Made by a program: the position numbers and the translations under genes
Notes under the pieces: generated by a model
Told to the model about the DNA's origin: nothing
Seen by the model: the letters and a program-made list of their open reading frames with translations, nothing else
Database searches by the model: none
Origin: Acidobacteriota bacterium
GTDB taxonomy: Bacteria > Acidobacteriota > Vicinamibacteria > Vicinamibacterales > UBA2999
Direction of reading: 5' to 3'
Assembly (NCBI GenBank): GCA_020851565.1
Contig: JADZCN010000031.1
Location: 51,962-115,961 of the forward strand
Length of the DNA stretch: 64,000 bases
Shown here: in pieces, positions 36,432-45,941 of the stretch
How the letters are laid out: each line of letters begins with the position of its first letter
Numbering within the stretch: the stretch's first letter is position 1

Positions 36432-38600
36432 GTGGCGCAGATGCTGGCACCGCGTCGACGGAGCACCATGCTGGGGTTCCTCTCCGTGATCGCCTTTGCG
36501 TCGCTCGCGCCGACGGTGGGGGCACAGCCGGCGACGACGACACGAGTGAGTGTGGGGCCGTCAGGTGTGCAGGCCAATGGCGACAGTGGGGAGCACACAG
36601 CCGCCATCCCCTACGGTAGTGGTGAGCACGGAGTCGCCATCAGCAGCGACGGCCGATGGGTGGCATTTCAATCCCTGGCCAGCAATCTGGTCGTTGGGGA
36701 CACCAACGATCAGGAGGACGTGTTCGTTCACGATCGGCAGACCGGTGCCACGATACGCGTGAGCGTGAGCTCCGCGGGCGCCGAGCTCGACAACACAAGC
36801 GCACGTCCGGTGATTAGCGCCAATGGTCGCTGGGTGGCAATGGACTCGATGGCCAGCAATGCCGTGGGCGGCGACACCAATGGCGTGTCCGACGTGTTCG
36901 TGCGCGACCTCGAGCAGGGGACGACCACGCGCGTCAGCATCGGACCAGGGGGCTCCCAGGGCAACGGCGGGAGCTTCGGCGCGTCGATCAGTGCCGATGG
37001 CCGCTGGGTGGCCTTCACGTCCGCGGCGAGCAATCTGGTCACCCTGGACACCAACGGCGCATGGGACGCATTCGTGCACGACCGGCAGACTGGAACCTCG
37101 GCGCGCGTGAGCGTAGGCTCCGACGGATCCCAAGGTAACAGCGGCGCCGAAACGGTGGTCATCAGCGCTGACGGCCGGTGGGTCGCGTTCCATTCGTATT
37201 CCAGCAATCTCGTGCCAGACGACTCGAACAACCGCGCGGACGTCTTTGTCCACGACCGGCAGAGCGGGACGACAACGCGCGTGAGCGTCAGCTCCGCAGG
37301 CGTCCAGGCGAACGATGACAGCCGTGGGCCGGCCATCAGTGCGGACGGCCGATGGCTCGCGTTCACCTCGCAAGCGACGAACCTGGTCTCCGGCGACACG
37401 AACAACACCTGGGACGTGTTCGTCCACGACAGACAGACGGGAACGACTACGCGAGCGAGCGTGGGACCGGGCGGCCTCCAGGCGAACGCGCACAGCGACT
37501 TGCCGACGATTAGCGCAGACGGCCGCCGGGTTTCGTTCGCCTCTCCCGCCAGCAATCTGGTCCCAGGAGACACGAACGGAGCATACGATGTCTTCGCCCA
37601 CGATCTATCGAGCGGGACTACGACACGACTCAGTGTAGGGAACGGTGGTGCGCAAGGAGATGGTCTCAGCCATGGCCCCTGGGTCAGCGCGGACGCCACG
37701 TCGGTGGCTTTCTGGTCAGCAGCGAGTAATCTGGTGGCAGGCGACACGAACGGCTACGCGGACGTGTTCGTGCACGATCTCGGCGCCGACGAGGCGCCAA
37801 CCGGCCTCGTGGCTCATTCGATCGCAGGGAACCTCGTCACGCTGCGCTGGACGATTCCCCCGGGCGGGGTCCTGCCCACCGGGTTCGTGCTCGAGGGGGG
37901 ACTCAACCCCGGGGAGGTGGCTGCCAGCATTCCGACAGGCAGCACCAATCCGACCTTTACCTTTGTGGCCCCCACCGGATCCTTCTACGTCCGCGTGCAC
38001 GCGCTCAACGGTGCCGTGCGGAGCGCCGCATCGAACGAGATCCGGATTCACGTCAACGTGGCGGTGCCCCCGTCCGCGCCCGCCGGCCTGCTGGGCCTGG
38101 TCGACGGTAGCAACCTCGCGCTGGCGTGGGCCAACACCTACGAAGGCGGTGCGCCCACCTCGCTCGTCCTCGACGTGACCGGTCCGATCGCGACCTCGCT
38201 GCCCCTGGGCTCGATCGACCGCTTCAGCTTCGCCGGCGTGCCCCCCGGGACCTACACGCTCGCGCTCCGGGCGCAGAACGCCGGCGGCAGCAGTCCGCCC
38301 TCCACCGCCGTCACGCTGGCCTTCCCGGGCCCGTGTACCGGGCCGCCCCTCACGCCTGCGAACCTGCTGGCCTACCGCGTCGGCAGCACGGTGTTTGTTG
38401 ATTGGGCACCTGCATCGAGCGGGCCGGCACCGACCAGTTACGTGCTGCATGTCACCGGCACGCTCGTCGGCGACTTCGCCACGCCGGGCCGGGCACTCAG
38501 CGGCACGGTGGCGTCCGGAACGTACACGCTCAGCGTCGAGGCCGTGAATGCATGCGGGGTCAGTGGCAGCACCGCCCCGCAGACGGTCGTGGTGCCGTAG
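36432..38600 (+). CDS. Secreted seven-bladed TolB/WD40-like propeller with fibronectin-like C-terminal modules
   Basis: 722 residues from GTG; ATG 36441 is an alternative. The signal peptide ends VGAQP. Seven repeats follow, each close to SADGRWVAF-x-S-x-ASNLV-x-GDTN with DVFVHDRQTGTTTRVSV, the seven blades of a TolB-like propeller (residues about 60-455). The C-terminal 260 residues are three fibronectin-like modules (PTGFVLEGG, PPGTYTLALRAQNAGG, SGTYTLSVEAVNACG) nearly shared with the gene at 42552. Probably a surface or periplasmic binding protein. Confidence 0.82.
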   Translation: MAQMLAPRRRSTMLGFLSVIAFASLAPTVGAQPATTTRVSVGPSGVQANGDSGEHTAAIPYGSGEHGVAISSDGRWVAFQSLASNLVVGDTNDQEDVFVHDRQTGATIRVSVSSAGAELDNTSARPVISANGRWVAMDSMASNAVGGDTNGVSDVFVRDLEQGTTTRVSIGPGGSQGNGGSFGASISADGRWVAFTSAASNLVTLDTNGAWDAFVHDRQTGTSARVSVGSDGSQGNSGAETVVISADGRWVAFHSYSSNLVPDDSNNRADVFVHDRQSGTTTRVSVSSAGVQANDDSRGPAISADGRWLAFTSQATNLVSGDTNNTWDVFVHDRQTGTTTRASVGPGGLQANAHSDLPTISADGRRVSFASPASNLVPGDTNGAYDVFAHDLSSGTTTRLSVGNGGAQGDGLSHGPWVSADATSVAFWSAASNLVAGDTNGYADVFVHDLGADEAPTGLVAHSIAGNLVTLRWTIPPGGVLPTGFVLEGGLNPGEVAASIPTGSTNPTFTFVAPTGSFYVRVHALNGAVRSAASNEIRIHVNVAVPPSAPAGLLGLVDGSNLALAWANTYEGGAPTSLVLDVTGPIATSLPLGSIDRFSFAGVPPGTYTLALRAQNAGGSSPPSTAVTLAFPGPCTGPPLTPANLLAYRVGSTVFVDWAPASSGPAPTSYVLHVTGTLVGDFATPGRALSGTVASGTYTLSVEAVNACGVSGSTAPQTVVVP

Positions 38601-38673
38601 ACAAGGACATGGCTCGTCCAGGACGGGCGCCATGTGCGCTCGGTGGTCGAACGGTTCTCTGTGGCGCCCACAC

Positions 38674-41658
38674 TCAGCCCTGCTGGATCAGTGGCTCGAG
38701 GTGCACGGTCACGGTGGTACCGCCACCCGGTGCTGATTGAACCTGGAGGACGCCGTTCAGGGCGAGCGCCCGTTCCTGCATGGTGGTGAGTCCCAGTCCG
38801 GCAGACGGGCCCCTGTCAGCCGGCAGATCGGTGGGCGAGAAGCCCACGCCGTTGTCCCAGATCTCGATGTCGATGGCTCGCCCGTGTCTCCGCACCCGCA
38901 CCACGGCCTCGGTGGCCGCGGCGTGCCGGACGATGTTGTTCACGCCCTCCTGCACGATGCGATAGATGCCAATCCGGGTGTCGGGGCCCGCGAGGTCGTC
39001 GATGGGCTCGATGTCCGCCACGATCTCGAGCCCGCAGGCCTCCCGGACGCGCCGTACCATGCCCTCCAGCGTGCCGGCGAGACCGATCTTGTCGAGCTGG
39101 TACGGTGTGAGCGCGTGCGCAATCTCCTTCATCTCGTCGGTTGCGCGCGCGGCCAGGTTGGCCAGGGTCCCGGCCGCCGCACCCCGAGCGCCGGCGGGTG
39201 CCGCCTCGTCGGCAACGGCACGCGCGTGCTGGCGGATCATGAACAGCGTCTGCCCCAGCGAGTCGTGCAGGTCGTTCGAGACGCGGCGTCGCTCGCGCTC
39301 CTGTGCGTCAATGAGCTGCCGCGCGTACGCCCGCTGGTGGTCGCGCTCGCGTTTCAGCCGTTCGGCCCGTCCCAGAACGAACAGGATGGCGAGGCCCATC
39401 ACGCCGGCCCCGGCGAGCATCTGGAACCACGCCTGCCGCCAGAACGGCGCGTGGATGACAACGACCAGCGCCGCCGGGTTCGCGCTCCACTGGCCATTGC
39501 CGCTGGTCGCCACCACTTCCAGGCGGTATCGCCCCGGCGGCAGCTGGTGATAGGCGGCCGTGCGACGCGTGCCGGCCTCCACCCAGTCTTCGTGCAGGCC
39601 CGCCAGTCGATACCGGAAGCGGACGTCCGCGGCTCGGACGAAGGTGGGCGCCGTGTAGTCGAACGCCAGCGTGTCTTCGTCCGCGCCAAGCTCGATTGGG
39701 CGATCAAGGTCTGCTGGCCTGCCGTTGATCCGCAGGGCTTCGAGATGGACCGGCGGCGGGCCGGTCGCATCGCGCACACGGCTGGGGTCGACCACCGCCA
39801 CGCCGCCCTGGGTGGGGATCCACACCGTGCCGTCGGGCATGCGGAGCCCGTTCGGGTGTCGGCCACCGTTGCACTCGAGCGTGGCCATGCCGTCCTGGAG
39901 CCCGAGCACGAGGGGGTGGACCGCGTCGGATCGTCCGTTGGCGACCGCCTCGAGCTCGGCGATCCGCAGCCGGGCGATGCCACGATTGCCGCCGGCCCAG
40001 AAGTGCCCCTGCCCGTCGTCGATCAGCTGGAACACGCCGTTGTCGTGCAGCCCGTGCGCGGTGGTGAATTGCGTGAGACCGTTCTCCGTGAGCCGATACA
40101 GGCCGCCATCATAGGTCCCCGCCCAGATGGCCCCGCCGTGCTCGGCCAGCGCCCGTACCTGATTGCCGAGGAAGCCATCGGCCTCCGTGTAGCTCGTCAG
40201 ACGTCCGTCGCGCAGCCGCGACAACCCCCGGCGGGTTCCGATCCAGAGGTCGCCGCTCGCGCTGCGAAGCAACGCCGTCACCTCATCGTGCGGCAACCCG
40301 TCTGCGGACGTGTAGCGACCAGCCCGGCCGGCTCGCTGCCACGCGAGGCCCCGCTGTGTGCCGAACCAGCGCGTTCCGTCGTCATCCTCGTGCATCACCC
40401 ACACCGAGGTCTTGAGCCAGCCTTCGGGGTCAGGGAGCGGCGAGACGTGCGATTCGCTGACGATGACCACTCCGGCGCTGGTCGCAACGAGCAGTCGTCC
40501 CGAGCGGTCCTCGAGCAGCGACGTGATGTACGGCGAGGGCAGGCCCTCGAGCGTGCTCAGCACGATGGTGTCGCCGTCCGGCTGGCGCCGAATCAGACCG
40601 CCGCCCCACGTCCCGGTCGACACCGTCCCGTTGCTGCCGTGGAGCAGGGCGTACACGTTGTTCGATGAGGGACCATGGTCGCTCGTCAGCATCGAGACGA
40701 CGCGCGCGCGTGCCCGGCGGAGGCCCGTCTCCGTGGTCCCAATCCAGAGTGAACCCTCTCTATCTTCGTACACGCAGATGGCACGAGTGGCGATGCGCTC
40801 GACGACACCCCGGCGCATTCGCAGGAGAAAGCCAGAGGTCGCGTCTCCCGCCCAGAGGGTGCCATCGACGGCCTCGAAGATGGGGCCCTCGATCGGATGA
40901 GACGGCAGGCCGTCCGCCACCGTGTAGGCTCGTTCTTCGCGGCCGCCGACCCGCACGGCTCCGCCCGTGGCGAGGTGGAGCCATAGCGTCCCGCGGCGAT
41001 CCAGGCTGATGTCGGCGACGGGGCCGCCCGGCAGCTGCGACGCCGGCAGGCACCGTCGGACGTGCCCGGCAATCAGGCAGTGGAGGCCCTCGGCATCCTG
41101 GCTCCACCAGATGCCGCGCCAGCTGCCACTGCGATCGACGGGCCTGACCCCCCGCGGCAGCTCTCCCGGCCGGAAGGCCTCGAAGCGCTGCCCATCGAAG
41201 CGGATCGTCAGTGTCAGGGAGGTCAGCCACAGCGCGCCGCCGGCGTCATCCTCGATGCGCAGGATGTACTCGGTGTTCAGCCCATCAGCGGCGCCGAACG
41301 TGCGGAACCGTCCATCCCGGTACTGGATGAGCTGCCCGTCCTCGGTCCCCGCCCAGAGCGTGCCCCCGGCGTCTTCGTGCAGCGAGCGGATGCGCAGGCT
41401 GCCGATGCCCGGAGTAGTCCTGTCGAAGGTGACGAACCGGACGCCGTCGAACCGCACCAGCCCGCCGAACGTGGCGAGCCACAGGTAGCCGTCACGCGTC
41501 TGGCGGATGTCGTAGACCGAGTTCTGTGGCAGGCCATTGTCGACCGTCCAGACGTCCGTGGCGATCTGCGCCGGCGCGACGGCCGGCGAGGCCGCCAGCA
41601 TCAGGCACAGCCAGGCGAGCGTGCAGCGGAAGCGGCGATTGCCGGCGTCGGACGTCAT
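38674..41658 (-). CDS. Hybrid-type periplasmic-propeller sensor histidine kinase (HisKA_3)
   Basis: 994 residues from MTSDAGN. Signal peptide, then two-component-regulator propeller repeats (VWTVDNGLPQNSV, TRDGYLWLATFGGLVRFDG and similar) to about residue 650, a Y_Y_Y domain near 655-725, one membrane helix near 740-760, a HisKA_3 dimerisation domain with phospho-acceptor H798 in NDLHDSLGQ, and a GHKL ATPase domain (DNGVGF, GLGLTTMQERA). There is no receiver domain. It diverges from the NarL-type regulator, its likely partner. The sensed signal is unknown. Confidence 0.92.
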   Translation of the reverse strand: MTSDAGNRRFRCTLAWLCLMLAASPAVAPAQIATDVWTVDNGLPQNSVYDIRQTRDGYLWLATFGGLVRFDGVRFVTFDRTTPGIGSLRIRSLHEDAGGTLWAGTEDGQLIQYRDGRFRTFGAADGLNTEYILRIEDDAGGALWLTSLTLTIRFDGQRFEAFRPGELPRGVRPVDRSGSWRGIWWSQDAEGLHCLIAGHVRRCLPASQLPGGPVADISLDRRGTLWLHLATGGAVRVGGREERAYTVADGLPSHPIEGPIFEAVDGTLWAGDATSGFLLRMRRGVVERIATRAICVYEDREGSLWIGTTETGLRRARARVVSMLTSDHGPSSNNVYALLHGSNGTVSTGTWGGGLIRRQPDGDTIVLSTLEGLPSPYITSLLEDRSGRLLVATSAGVVIVSESHVSPLPDPEGWLKTSVWVMHEDDDGTRWFGTQRGLAWQRAGRAGRYTSADGLPHDEVTALLRSASGDLWIGTRRGLSRLRDGRLTSYTEADGFLGNQVRALAEHGGAIWAGTYDGGLYRLTENGLTQFTTAHGLHDNGVFQLIDDGQGHFWAGGNRGIARLRIAELEAVANGRSDAVHPLVLGLQDGMATLECNGGRHPNGLRMPDGTVWIPTQGGVAVVDPSRVRDATGPPPVHLEALRINGRPADLDRPIELGADEDTLAFDYTAPTFVRAADVRFRYRLAGLHEDWVEAGTRRTAAYHQLPPGRYRLEVVATSGNGQWSANPAALVVVIHAPFWRQAWFQMLAGAGVMGLAILFVLGRAERLKRERDHQRAYARQLIDAQERERRRVSNDLHDSLGQTLFMIRQHARAVADEAAPAGARGAAAGTLANLAARATDEMKEIAHALTPYQLDKIGLAGTLEGMVRRVREACGLEIVADIEPIDDLAGPDTRIGIYRIVQEGVNNIVRHAAATEAVVRVRRHGRAIDIEIWDNGVGFSPTDLPADRGPSAGLGLTTMQERALALNGVLQVQSAPGGGTTVTVHLEPLIQQG

Positions 41659-41768
41659 GATGACCTCGCGGGGCGTCGGTTTGGTGCCGTGCAACGACCA
41701 GCGGAGTCTAGCAGCGCCGGCCGCTTGTTGACACCACCCACCGACTTCGCGAATCATGCGCCGCACGA

Positions 41769-42422
41769 ATGGCGACGGACATCCGCATCGTCATCGCCGA
41801 GGACCAGCCGTTCTTTCGAGATGGGCTGAAACGCGCGCTGCAGGCCGAGCCGGGGTTCGAGGTGGTGGCCGAGGCCGCCGACGGCGTCTCGGCGATGGAG
41901 GCGATTCGGACGCTGGCTCCGGACGTCGCCATCCTCGATATCGGCCTGCCCGGGATGGACGGCTGCGCCATCGCCCGCCAGGTTCGCGACGAGCGCCTCC
42001 CCGTCGCCATTGCGTTCCTCACCATCTACGACGATGGGGACATTTTCGAGAAGGCGCTGGAGTGGGACGTCCGGGGCTACATGCTGAAGGACTGCACCGA
42101 CGCGGACGTGGTCCGCTGCGTGCGGACCATTGCCGAGGGGCATCATTTCACGAGCCCGGCGATGACCACCTACCTGGTCAACCGGACGCGGCGCATCGAG
42201 CGCTTCGTGCACGACGTGCCCGCGCTGCAGCGGCTGACGCGGCAGGAGCGGTCGATCCTGACGCTCATCGCCCAGGGGCGGACCAGCAAGGAGATTGCCG
42301 GGGATCTCGGCATCGCACAGAAGACGGTGGACGCGCACCGGTCGAACATCTGCCGCAAGCTCGAGGTGCACGGCAACTACGCGCTGACGCGGTTCGCGAT
42401 GCAGCACCGCGAGGAACTGTAG
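41769..42422 (+). CDS. NarL/LuxR-type response regulator
   Basis: 217 residues. Receiver domain with acidic pocket (AEDQ), phospho-acceptor Asp57 in LDIGLPGMDG and the conserved Lys in GYMLKDC. C-terminal LuxR helix-turn-helix LTRQERSILTLIAQGRTSKEIAGDLGIAQKTVDAHRS is complete. It lies head-to-head with the HisKA_3 kinase and just upstream of the second fibronectin-module gene, so the upstream CCCTAGGG elements are plausible targets. Confidence 0.92.
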   Translation: MATDIRIVIAEDQPFFRDGLKRALQAEPGFEVVAEAADGVSAMEAIRTLAPDVAILDIGLPGMDGCAIARQVRDERLPVAIAFLTIYDDGDIFEKALEWDVRGYMLKDCTDADVVRCVRTIAEGHHFTSPAMTTYLVNRTRRIERFVHDVPALQRLTRQERSILTLIAQGRTSKEIAGDLGIAQKTVDAHRSNICRKLEVHGNYALTRFAMQHREEL

Positions 42423-42466
42423 GCGCACAGGCCCGGCGCCGGTTCCGAATGCCGGCGATACGCAGT

Positions 42467-42545
42467 CCCTAGGGAATCCGGGGGATCTCCCCGGCCCAAC
42501 CGGGTGCCGGGCCCGATTCACGGTCCGCCCGGCAGGCCCTATACA
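42467..42545 (+). promoter_or_regulatory. Promoter region with CCCTAGGG palindrome and CCCGATTC box (copy 2)
   Basis: CCCTAGGGA at 42467, CCCGATTC exactly 45 bases downstream at 42512, and a TATACA -10-like box near 42540. The palindrome ends about 77 bases before the ATG, almost the same distance as in copy 1 at 36345. A CCGGC also matches at equal offset. Confidence 0.5.
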
Positions 42546-42551
42546 GGGCGC

Positions 42552-44951
42552 ATGACACGGCATCCCCTCGTCGTGGTCCAGTTCTGTGTCCTTGGCCTCC
42601 TGTCCGTCCGTCCCGTGCTCGCCCAGCCGGAAGGGCAGCCGTGCATGGCGGAGCCGACGGATCAGCTGATGGTGTATGGCGACCACGTGCACCCGTGCCA
42701 GATCAACCCGGTGGGAGATTCGGACCTGTTTCGCTTCAACGGTGTTGCGGGTGAGCGGGTCATCCTCACGGTGATCGATCAGGCCGGGGCCGGATCGTCG
42801 CCGGCGTGCGTCCTCGAGCTGTTTCGGCCGAACGGCAGCGCGGTGTCGACGATCGCGGGCAATACCACGTGCCAGGTGCTGACGACGCTTGACGCGACGG
42901 GCCTGTTCACCCTGCGAATCTCTGAGTCGGGCAACGACAACCTCATGACCTACGGGGTGCAGATGGAACGGCTGCTGCCCGTATCCCCGACCGCTACGTC
43001 CATCAACCCTGGAGACGCCGTCGCCAATCTCACGATGGATCCCAGAGGGGACGCGGACCTCTTCGTGTTCAACGGCGTCAGCGGCGACACCATCAGTCTC
43101 CGCGTCACCGATCAGGCGGGCGGCGGGAGCTCTCCGGCATGCCTGCTCGAGCTCTACGGTCCGGACGGCGTGCTCATCGTGGACGTCGCCGCCAACACGA
43201 CGTGCCTCATCGACAGGGCCTTGACGAGCACTGGCGCCTACACGATCCGAGTCAGGGAATCCGGCGACGACAACCTGATGACCTACAACCTCGAGTACCA
43301 GTGCATCCTCGGCAGCTGCCCGACGTTCTATCCGCTGACGGTCAGCACGACGGGTGCGGGGAGCGTCACCTCGAACCCCATCGGCATCGACTGCGGCGCC
43401 GATTGCGCGGAGCGCTACTTCGACGGCACCGTGGTCAACCTCACGCCCGTCCCGGTGGCCGGCGCAGTCTTCAATGGCTGGAGCGGCGACGCCGATTGCG
43501 ATGACGGCATCGTCACGATGACGACGGCGCGGCAATGCATCGCGTCGTTCTCCACGTCTACGCTCCCTCCGACGACGGTGGCGGATGCGTACGCGACCGC
43601 GCGTGACGTGCCGCTGGTGATTGCCGCGCCTGGCGTGCTGGCCAACGACAACAGCAATGGCGGCGGCGCCATGACGGCGCAGCTGATGAGCAGCGTCAGT
43701 AATGGTGCGCTGGCGCTCGGCACGAACGGTGGCTTCACCTACACGCCATCGGCGGGCTTCACCGGCGTGGACAGCTTCACTTACCGCGCCGTCAACACCA
43801 ACGGCCCGGGCAACACCGCCACGGTCACTCTCACGGTGACCGCCCAGATGCCGCCCGTCGCCATCGACGATGCCTATGGCACGACGGCGAACCTGCAGCT
43901 GGACGTGCCTGCGCCTGGCGTCCTGGGCAACGACAACAGCAATGGTGGCGGCGCCATGACCGCGACTCTCGTCGGCGGGCCATCCGCCGGCTCGCTGGCC
44001 CTGGCGGTGAACGGCGGCTTCACGTTCGTGCCGCCGGCCAACTTCACCGGCATCGCCACCTTCACGTATCGCGCGAGCAACGCCGGCGGGCTGAGCAACA
44101 CCGCCACGGTCACCATCACGGTGAACCACCCCACCACGCCCCAGCCGCCAACCGAGTTGGTGGTGGACTCCGTGCAGGGCCGGCTCGTCACGGTGAGGTT
44201 CACGCCGCCCCTGCTGGGCCCGGCGCCAACGGCCTATGTGCTCAAGGGCGGCGTGCTGCCCGGTCAGGTGCTGGCCGCTCTGCCCACCGGCCACACGGCG
44301 CCGGTGTTCACCTTCCTCGCCCCCATCGGCTCGTTCCACATCCGCATGCACACACTCGCGAATGGCAACGAGAGCGGGCCGTCCGATGAAGTGCCCCTGC
44401 ACGTGGGCGTCCCGGTGCCGCCGTCGGCGCCGTCCAGGCTGACGGGAATGGTGAACGGATCGTCGGTGGCGCTCGCCTGGAAGCACACGTTCGAGGGCGG
44501 GCCGGCATCGGACGCACTGCTCGACGTCACCGGATCGATCAACACGACGCTCTCGCTGGGCCCGGCCGAGTCGTTCAGTTTCCCGGCGGTGCCCGGTGGC
44601 ACCTACACCTTCCGCGTGCGCGGTGAAAACGCCGGCGGCGCGAGCCCCCCGTCGGATCCGGTCACGCTCGCCTTCCCGTCGGCCTGCTCCGGCGTGCCGC
44701 AGGCTCCGGACAACTTCCTCGCCTACAGGGTCGGCGCCACCATCTTCGTCATGTGGGACCCGCCCGCAGCCGGGCCAGCGCCCACGCAGTACCTCGTGAC
44801 CGTGACGGGCGCCTTCGCTGGCACGTTCCCGACGACAGCGCGGATGATCAGCGGCGGCGTGGGGCCGGGCACGTATGGCGTGAGCGTGCGCGCCGCCAAT
44901 CCCTGCGGCACCAGTGCACCGACGCCGGAGCAGGTCGTCACGTTGCCATGA
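42552..44951 (+). CDS. Secreted multidomain protein with pre-peptidase-like, Ig-like and fibronectin-like modules
   Basis: 799 residues. Signal peptide ends VLAQP. Two pre-peptidase C-terminal-like repeats follow (PVGDSDLFRFNGVAGERV and RGDADLFVFNGVSGDTI), then an InlB-B-repeat-like stretch (FNGWSGDADCDDG), and two cadherin-like Ig repeats (APGVLANDNSNGGGAMTA and APGVLGNDNSNGGGAMTA). The C-terminal 260 residues are the same three fibronectin-like modules as in the 36432 gene. It has no protease domain, so adhesion or surface display is the likeliest role. Confidence 0.82.
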   Translation: MTRHPLVVVQFCVLGLLSVRPVLAQPEGQPCMAEPTDQLMVYGDHVHPCQINPVGDSDLFRFNGVAGERVILTVIDQAGAGSSPACVLELFRPNGSAVSTIAGNTTCQVLTTLDATGLFTLRISESGNDNLMTYGVQMERLLPVSPTATSINPGDAVANLTMDPRGDADLFVFNGVSGDTISLRVTDQAGGGSSPACLLELYGPDGVLIVDVAANTTCLIDRALTSTGAYTIRVRESGDDNLMTYNLEYQCILGSCPTFYPLTVSTTGAGSVTSNPIGIDCGADCAERYFDGTVVNLTPVPVAGAVFNGWSGDADCDDGIVTMTTARQCIASFSTSTLPPTTVADAYATARDVPLVIAAPGVLANDNSNGGGAMTAQLMSSVSNGALALGTNGGFTYTPSAGFTGVDSFTYRAVNTNGPGNTATVTLTVTAQMPPVAIDDAYGTTANLQLDVPAPGVLGNDNSNGGGAMTATLVGGPSAGSLALAVNGGFTFVPPANFTGIATFTYRASNAGGLSNTATVTITVNHPTTPQPPTELVVDSVQGRLVTVRFTPPLLGPAPTAYVLKGGVLPGQVLAALPTGHTAPVFTFLAPIGSFHIRMHTLANGNESGPSDEVPLHVGVPVPPSAPSRLTGMVNGSSVALAWKHTFEGGPASDALLDVTGSINTTLSLGPAESFSFPAVPGGTYTFRVRGENAGGASPPSDPVTLAFPSACSGVPQAPDNFLAYRVGATIFVMWDPPAAGPAPTQYLVTVTGAFAGTFPTTARMISGGVGPGTYGVSVRAANPCGTSAPTPEQVVTLP

Positions 44952-45678
44952 GGGCCTGCTTCACCGCCGTCAGCATGATCTCCACCAGCCCGCCGGGCGC
45001 CACAAGGCCGGCGCGGACCGCGGCTCGGGCCGGGAAGTCCTTCGGAAACACGGCGCGATACGCCTCGTTCATGGCGCCGTAGTGCGACAGGTCCGGCAGG
45101 TAGACGACGCCGTCCACCACGTGGCTCCAGTCGAAGCCGGCCGCCGCCAGCGTGCGGCCGAGCCGTGCCAGGGCCTCGCGCGTTTGCGCGCCCGCGTCGC
45201 CCGCCGTGGCCGCGGTGTCTCCCAGCATGCCCGAGAGATACAACCGGTTCCCCACCTGGATGGCCGAGCTGAGCACCGGGTTGGCCTGTCCGGGCCGACC
45301 GTCCGCCGCCGGCGTGGTGATGGCCCGGCGGGACGAAAGGTCGCGATAGACAGCGTTCATCGCCTGGAAGTCGGACGCGTTCCTGAGATAGACCGTGACG
45401 GAGGCCGCATTGGCGAGGCTCGATCCCGCCTTTGCCAGCGTCGCCGACAGCCGCTCCATCACCCTCCGCGTCTGCGCCTGGATGCCGCCCGGCACGATGG
45501 CCATCCCGTCGTCGGGAAGTGTCGCCAGCTCGCCGCCGACATAGACGAGGTCACCAGCCCTGACGGCGGCGCTGAATGGCAGCGGCACGTCGGTCGGCAC
45601 CACCTGCCTCGAGGTCTGGCTCATCAGGATCCCCGTGGACAGGGCCATCAGCCCGGCCACCTGCAGCGCGCGATTCAT
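44938..45678 (-). CDS. Exported protein of two fused RidA domains
   Basis: 246 residues from MNRALQ with GGGGGAG upstream. A signal-like helix is followed by two RidA/YjgF-type domains in tandem (AGDLVYVGGELATLPDDG and VGNRLYLSGMLGDTAATAG). RidA proteins normally are cytoplasmic trimers that hydrolyse reactive enamine/imine intermediates. The conserved Arg region (SVTVYLRNASDF) is present in the first domain but reads GVVYLPDLSHY in the second. Its end overlaps the convergent 44951 stop by 14 bases. Confidence 0.78.
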   Translation of the reverse strand: MNRALQVAGLMALSTGILMSQTSRQVVPTDVPLPFSAAVRAGDLVYVGGELATLPDDGMAIVPGGIQAQTRRVMERLSATLAKAGSSLANAASVTVYLRNASDFQAMNAVYRDLSSRRAITTPAADGRPGQANPVLSSAIQVGNRLYLSGMLGDTAATAGDAGAQTREALARLGRTLAAAGFDWSHVVDGVVYLPDLSHYGAMNEAYRAVFPKDFPARAAVRAGLVAPGGLVEIMLTAVKQALMAT

Positions 45679-45941
45679 TTGTCTCCCCCCTGGGGCGTCG
45701 CGACCAACGGCTGCCACAATCGCTCCGGATTCCCGGGCATCCTATGCGACGCCCACGGCCACATCAAGCCACCATCCGGAGGTCGCCGGGACGATGCCGA
45801 TCGGCTCAGAGCCGAACTCACGAACCTGCTCGGGCATGCCGATTCCGACCATCCCTTCTTCCGGCAGACCCGCGTCAGGTAACCCTGGGGTCGAGTCACG
45901 CCGATGCGTCATGAGCCGTCGCCCGGGCGCGTGGAGGACAC

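Noticed and set aside
45679-45941. Possible small gene between the RidA and methyltransferase genes
   Set aside because: Only Arg/Ser/Pro-rich frames with no ribosome site; nothing supportable.
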